From an uncultured Bacilli bacterium (GTDB taxonomy: Bacteria > Bacillota_I > Bacilli_A > RF39 > UBA660): a stretch of DNA of 48,216 nucleotides. Below the pieces are notes generated by a model that was not told the DNA's origin, ran no database searches, and was given only the letters and a program-made list of their open reading frames with translations. A program made the translations under genes and the position numbers. Where the stretch lies: the NCBI GenBank assembly GCA_947598325.1, contig CANQFD010000001.1, forward strand, positions 1 to 48,216, in the 5' to 3' direction. Below, in pieces: positions 44,830 to 48,216 of this stretch (position 1 is its first letter; each line of letters starts with the position of its first letter).

Positions 44830-45333
44830 ATGGCTAACGCACTAACTATTTTAAGAATAATAGGAATAATACCACTTTGTTATTTGGTTTTATTTAGTTC
44901 AAATAATATAGGTTGTTTTGTATTATTTTCACTTCTTGGTATAACAGATTTTTTAGATGGGTATATAGCAAGAAAGTATAATAAAATATCAAATTTTGGA
45001 AGAATTGCAGATGGAATAGCTGATAAACTTTTAATGTTATCTATAACAATTGTTTTACTAATAAAAAATGTAATTCCATATTGGACTCTTATTATTTTTA
45101 TAAGGGAAATAATTGCAATAATTTATGCTGGGTTAAATATAAAATTAAGTAATAAGATTATTAAACCAAATATATTTGGTAAAACTAAAACAACACTTCA
45201 TATTATTTCAATTGCAATTGTATTATTCTTTGGAAAATGGAATATTTTTTCTAGTATTATATTATTGATAGCTATACTTTTATTTATTCCTGAAATTATA
45301 TTAGTTTATAAAAAAACAAGATTATCTAAATAA
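44830..45333 (+). CDS. pgsA: CDP-alcohol phosphatidyltransferase, probable PgsA
   Basis: A 167-residue membrane enzyme. The full catalytic signature D-x2-D-G-x2-A-R-x8-G-x3-D-x3-D is visible, starting at DFLDGYIARKY and ending RIADGIADK. NALTILRI at the N-terminus and KTKTTLH in the fourth region match PgsA, which makes phosphatidylglycerol phosphate from CDP-diacylglycerol. GAGG overlaps the end of the previous gene. Other CDP-alcohol substrates are possible. Confidence 0.9.
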   Translation: MANALTILRIIGIIPLCYLVLFSSNNIGCFVLFSLLGITDFLDGYIARKYNKISNFGRIADGIADKLLMLSITIVLLIKNVIPYWTLIIFIREIIAIIYAGLNIKLSNKIIKPNIFGKTKTTLHIISIAIVLFFGKWNIFSSIILLIAILLFIPEIILVYKKTRLSK

Positions 45334-45362
45334 TTGACTCATTTTAATATTTTTGCTATTAT
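45334..45362 (+). promoter_or_regulatory. sigma-A-type promoter
   Basis: TTGACT (45334-45339) directly after the pgsA stop, 17-base spacer, TATTAT (45357-45362), 24 bases before the next start. Confidence 0.72.
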
Positions 45363-45386
45363 ATGACTTATATTGGGGGAAAATTT

Positions 45387-46157
45387 ATGGGAAATTTTAG
45401 TTATGCGAATGAATTTTATAAAAGAGGAATATGTAATTTAAATAATATTAATCAGTTTAAGAAATTTGTTAAAGAAGCAGAAAGTATTGAATTATATTTT
45501 ATCGAAAGGGTACCATTATTAGATGAATTAAGGGAAGCTATTCTTATATCATATAAATTGAATAAAGGTTTTAGAACATTTAAAAATAGAATTAATCATA
45601 TAAGAGGAATTGTTTATGCTAAACATTATATTGATGAATCTGATATAGAACTATTTATAGATAATATAGAGTCATCTGATAAAACAGAATATGAAAAAAG
45701 AACTGTTTTTTCACAAATAAACTATGAAGATGATTTATATGATGGTGTTATACTTGATATTATGAGAAAGAAAGATATTAGCAAAAAAGAACTTGAAATT
45801 GACTTTTACAATTTTCCTGATATTCAAAAAAAGATTATGGATGAGAAAGAAATGGCAACTTGCACTATAAATGAAGATGACTATAAAGATGACTTTGATT
45901 TTAAGAATGATTTTTTTGAAGATAAGTTTAAATTAGACTTAATTGACCCAGTAGATAAATTAGCTATTATGAATGAAGGCTTTTCTGATTATGTTAAGCT
46001 TATGTTAAATGATAAAAAAATTACAGATAAAAATGAAAGATTATATATAAGAAAAGGAATGTATGATTGGTATAATTATATGTACAATAAATTAAATGAT
46101 GTTTTAGAAGAATATACTAATGAAGATGCAAATCAATTATTATTTAAGATAATATAA
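45387..46157 (+). CDS. hypothetical acidic protein, 256 aa
   Basis: Start is the ATG 6 bases after GGGGGA; an ATG at 45363 overlaps the promoter and is rejected. The protein is helical and acidic, with a strongly Asp/Phe-rich middle (INEDDYKDDFDFKNDFFED) and no signal peptide or membrane segment. A basic segment near residues 58-80 (RTFKNRINHIRGIVYAKHY) could be nucleic acid-binding. No family recognised. It sits alone between pgsA and hisS with its own promoter. Confidence 0.72.
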   Translation: MGNFSYANEFYKRGICNLNNINQFKKFVKEAESIELYFIERVPLLDELREAILISYKLNKGFRTFKNRINHIRGIVYAKHYIDESDIELFIDNIESSDKTEYEKRTVFSQINYEDDLYDGVILDIMRKKDISKKELEIDFYNFPDIQKKIMDEKEMATCTINEDDYKDDFDFKNDFFEDKFKLDLIDPVDKLAIMNEGFSDYVKLMLNDKKITDKNERLYIRKGMYDWYNYMYNKLNDVLEEYTNEDANQLLFKII

Positions 46158-46162
46158 GAAAG

Positions 46163-46187
46163 TAATTATTAATATAATTATTTTTTT
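46163..46187 (+). terminator. weak AT-only hairpin terminator
   Basis: Stem TAATTAT / ATAATTA (46163-46169, 46174-46180), loop TAAT, then T7. It contains no G-C pair, so efficiency is doubtful. Confidence 0.4.
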
Positions 46188-46188
46188 A

Positions 46189-46197
46189 TGGTATAAT
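46189..46197 (+). promoter_or_regulatory. extended -10 promoter of hisS
   Basis: TGGTATAAT (TGn-TATAAT) lies 21 bases before the hisS ATG. No T-box leader precedes hisS. Confidence 0.5.
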
Positions 46198-46218
46198 TAT
46201 CTTATTAGGTGGTGAATT

Positions 46219-47469
46219 ATGATAAAAAAAATTAAAGGCACATATGATGTATATGGAAATCTTTCTAAAAAACATGATTACATAAAAAAATTATTTCAAG
46301 CAGTATGTGAAAATTACAATTATTCATATATAGAAACTCCATTTATTGAAAGAAGTGAACTTTTTCATAGAGGTGTTGGAGAGGCAACTGATATAGTTAC
46401 AAAAGAAACATATGATTTTATTGATAGAGGCGGTAGAAATAATACTATTAGACCAGAGGGAACAGCGGGTATTGCAAGATCAATAATAGAAAATAAATTA
46501 TATACTACACTTCCACTTAAATTATGGTACTTAGGATCAATGTATAGATATGAAAGACCACAAAAAGGAAGATATAGGGAACTTAGACAACTAGGGGTTG
46601 AGAGTTATGGATCAAATGAACCAATAATGGATGCTGAAGTAATTTCTATGGGAGTTAATTTTTTTAAAGAATTAGGTATTAAAAATATAAAAGTAATAAT
46701 CAATTCTATTGGTGGTGTAGAAACTAGAAAAAAATATAGAGAAGCTTTAATTAGTCATTTTAAAAAAGATATAGATAATTTTTGTCAAGATTGCAAAGAT
46801 AGAATAAATAAAAATCCACTTAGAATACTTGATTGTAAGATTGATATGGATAATGAACTTATTAAATCTGCACCAAGTATATTAAGTTATTTAAATGATG
46901 AAGAAAAAAATCACTTTGAAAAGGTAAAAGATTATTTAAAAGTACTTGATATTGATTACGAAGTAGATTCATCACTTGTTAGAGGACTTGACTATTATAC
47001 TAATACCGTATTTGAATTTAAAACAGAAATTAATGATTTTGGATCTATTGGTGGAGGAGGAAGATATAATAATTTATTATCTTCACTTGACGGACCTGAT
47101 ATACCTGCGGTTGGATTTGCACTAGGATTAGATAGGATAGTAGATACTCTTGATGCTTTGGGTATTAATCTTAATTTAGATGACGCAATAGATGTATATC
47201 TTCTAACTATTACTGATAAAGAAGATGATTATGCATTAGATTTAGCTCAAAAACTTAGAATGTGTGGTTTTAAAGTAGATTTAGATTTAAGCAAAAAGAA
47301 TATGAAGGCTAAGTTTAAAGAATCAGATAGATATAAAAGTAAATTTACAATAATTATTGGAGAAGAAGAAATAAAAACTGATACACTAACTATTAAGGAT
47401 AATCTAACAAAAGAAGAAAAAAAGGTAGACTATGATGGTTTAATAGACTTTTTAGATACTAATATATAG
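46219..47469 (+). CDS. hisS: histidyl-tRNA synthetase
   Basis: A 416-residue class II enzyme. KIKGTYDVYG opens it; motif 1 ends with YIETPFIE; motif 2 is YRYERPQKGRYRELRQ; the histidine loops are RGLDYYTNTVFEF and GGGGRYNNLL; motif 3 is VGFALGLDRI. The C-terminal anticodon domain (MCGFKVDLDLSKKNMKAKF) is complete. GGTGG precedes it. Bacillus has hisS in the same region downstream of dtd. Confidence 0.97.
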   Translation: MIKKIKGTYDVYGNLSKKHDYIKKLFQAVCENYNYSYIETPFIERSELFHRGVGEATDIVTKETYDFIDRGGRNNTIRPEGTAGIARSIIENKLYTTLPLKLWYLGSMYRYERPQKGRYRELRQLGVESYGSNEPIMDAEVISMGVNFFKELGIKNIKVIINSIGGVETRKKYREALISHFKKDIDNFCQDCKDRINKNPLRILDCKIDMDNELIKSAPSILSYLNDEEKNHFEKVKDYLKVLDIDYEVDSSLVRGLDYYTNTVFEFKTEINDFGSIGGGGRYNNLLSSLDGPDIPAVGFALGLDRIVDTLDALGINLNLDDAIDVYLLTITDKEDDYALDLAQKLRMCGFKVDLDLSKKNMKAKFKESDRYKSKFTIIIGEEEIKTDTLTIKDNLTKEEKKVDYDGLIDFLDTNI

Positions 47470-47481
47470 ATGTGTGATAAT

Positions 47482-48102
47482 ATGAATAGAGTAGAAATAA
47501 TAGAAAATTATATAGAATTTTTACTTCCTAATCCTAAATGTGAATTAAATTATAATAAGGATTATGAACTTTTAATAGCGGTTATGCTTAGTGCTCAAAC
47601 TACAGATAAAAGAGTAAATAAAGTAACAAAAGTATTATTTAATAAATATAAAACATTAGAAGAGGTAAAAAATGCAAATATTGATGATTTAAAAAATATT
47701 GTTAAAGAACTTGGTTCTTATAACAAAAAATCAAATTATGTAAAACAAATAGCTACTATTATATGCAATAAATATGATGGTATTATGCCAAGAAAAAGAA
47801 AAGAATTAGAAAGTATGCCTGGAGTAGGTAGAAAAACAGTGAATGTTGTATTTTCTGAACTTGAAATAGAACCTAATATTGCAGTTGATACACATGTAGA
47901 AAGAGTAAGTAAAAGATTAGGACTTGCTAAAGAAAAAGATAATGTTTTAGAAATAGAAATGAAACTTAGAAAGAAATTTAAAAAGGAAACTTGGAATAAA
48001 AGACATAAGCAACTAGTATTATTTGGAAGATACTATTGTAAAGCAATAAAACCAGAGTGTGATAATTGTAAATTAAAAAATATTTGCAAATTAAAAAAAT
48101 AA
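47482..48102 (+). CDS. nth: endonuclease III
   Basis: A 206-residue DNA glycosylase/AP lyase for oxidised pyrimidines. I prefer the ATG at 47482 to the ATG at 47470, which directly follows hisS, because alignment to Nth starts there; neither has a strong ribosome binding site. LLIAVMLSAQTTDKRVN, the helix-hairpin-helix MPGVGRKTVNVV with catalytic Lys, and AVDTHVERVSKRLGLA with catalytic Asp are present. Four Cys (C-x6-C-x2-C-x5-C) hold the [4Fe-4S] cluster at the end. Confidence 0.95.
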   Translation: MNRVEIIENYIEFLLPNPKCELNYNKDYELLIAVMLSAQTTDKRVNKVTKVLFNKYKTLEEVKNANIDDLKNIVKELGSYNKKSNYVKQIATIICNKYDGIMPRKRKELESMPGVGRKTVNVVFSELEIEPNIAVDTHVERVSKRLGLAKEKDNVLEIEMKLRKKFKKETWNKRHKQLVLFGRYYCKAIKPECDNCKLKNICKLKK

Positions 48103-48182
48103 TACAATATATTTAAATTATATTAGTGATTGAAATATTGCTAGTAAAAATATACATATATTTCTTAGAAAGAAGTGAGATA

Positions 48183-48216
48183 ATGAAAAAGAATAATAAT
48201 TGTGATTTTAATATTA
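48183..48216 (+). CDS. start of an unidentified gene, cut by the window end
   Basis: An ATG with AGAAGTGAG upstream begins a frame (MKKNNNCDFNI) that runs off the end. It is too short to identify, and the 80 bases before it hold only a weak TTGAAA/TACATA promoter-like pair. Confidence 0.4.
   Translation, partial: MKKNNNCDFNI

Noticed and set aside
46141-46218. T-box riboswitch upstream of hisS
   Set aside because: Only 61 bases separate hisS from the previous gene, far too little for a T-box.

Overview
The window is about 48 kb of a very AT-rich (roughly 25% G+C by eye) Firmicutes-type chromosome. Nearly all genes lie on the + strand with tight spacing, AGGAGG- or AGGTG-type ribosome binding sites and standard stop codons. 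TGA is used as a stop and Trp is TGG, so the code is not the Mycoplasma one. A peptidoglycan and division gene set, a PASTA-domain Ser/Thr kinase and gene blocks in Bacillus subtilis order point to a walled low-GC Bacilli relative. An uncultured gut lineage near Erysipelotrichales/RF39 is my best guess, but this is inference; there is no rRNA or other taxonomic marker here.

Layout. (1) 1-7.8 kb: the C-terminus of a SEDS protein (FtsW/SpoVE) is followed by about 7.7 kb of accessory genes: a secreted coiled-coil protein, small unknown proteins, an AbiEii-type nucleotidyltransferase without a visible partner, two overlapping flavoproteins, and small membrane proteins (zinc ribbon-DUF4234, DUF2752, DUF4870-like). 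(2) 7.9-12.2 kb: murG-ftsQ/divIB-ftsA-ftsZ, the rest of the division and cell wall cluster. (3) 12.2-19.9 kb: rlmN-prpC-prkC-rsgA-rpe as a tightly coupled run, then DUF362, a CmpB-type membrane protein and a DUF2974 hydrolase-like protein. (4) 19.9-24.2 kb: M18 aminopeptidase, the infC-rpmI-rplT operon with a structured leader and an AUA start codon, and a helical unknown. (5) 24.2-28.5 kb: ireB-ruvX-DUF1292-trmR-trhP1-trhP2-greA, the B. subtilis yrzL-to-greA block without mltG and udk. (6) 28.5-48.2 kb: ruvA-ruvB-queA-tgt-TIGR04086-DUF421-spoVB-comN-secDF-rel-dtd-(AI-2E permease, pgsA)-hisS-nth, again the B. subtilis backbone, interrupted by lineage-specific genes, several on the minus strand.

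How the genes work together. PrpC, PrkC and IreB form a phosphatase/kinase/substrate set that in relatives controls cell envelope stress. TrhP1/TrhP2 and TrmR together make 5-methoxyuridine at tRNA wobble U34. QueA and Tgt make queuosine tRNA. RuvAB, RuvX and Nth serve recombination and repair, and a LexA-like box lies in the ruvAB promoter.

The most notable sequence-level oddities are: a Rel protein whose ppGpp-hydrolase HDxxED motif reads HDVIHK; a ribosomal protein L20 with a C-terminal SAP/Rho-N-like extension; a SecDF with an extra N-terminal DUF5684-like membrane domain and Asn in place of the usual SecF Asp; and the interrupted ftsW-murG junction. No CRISPR array, tRNA, rRNA or insertion sequence was recognised, and no stretch longer than 300 bases lacks a gene or leader.
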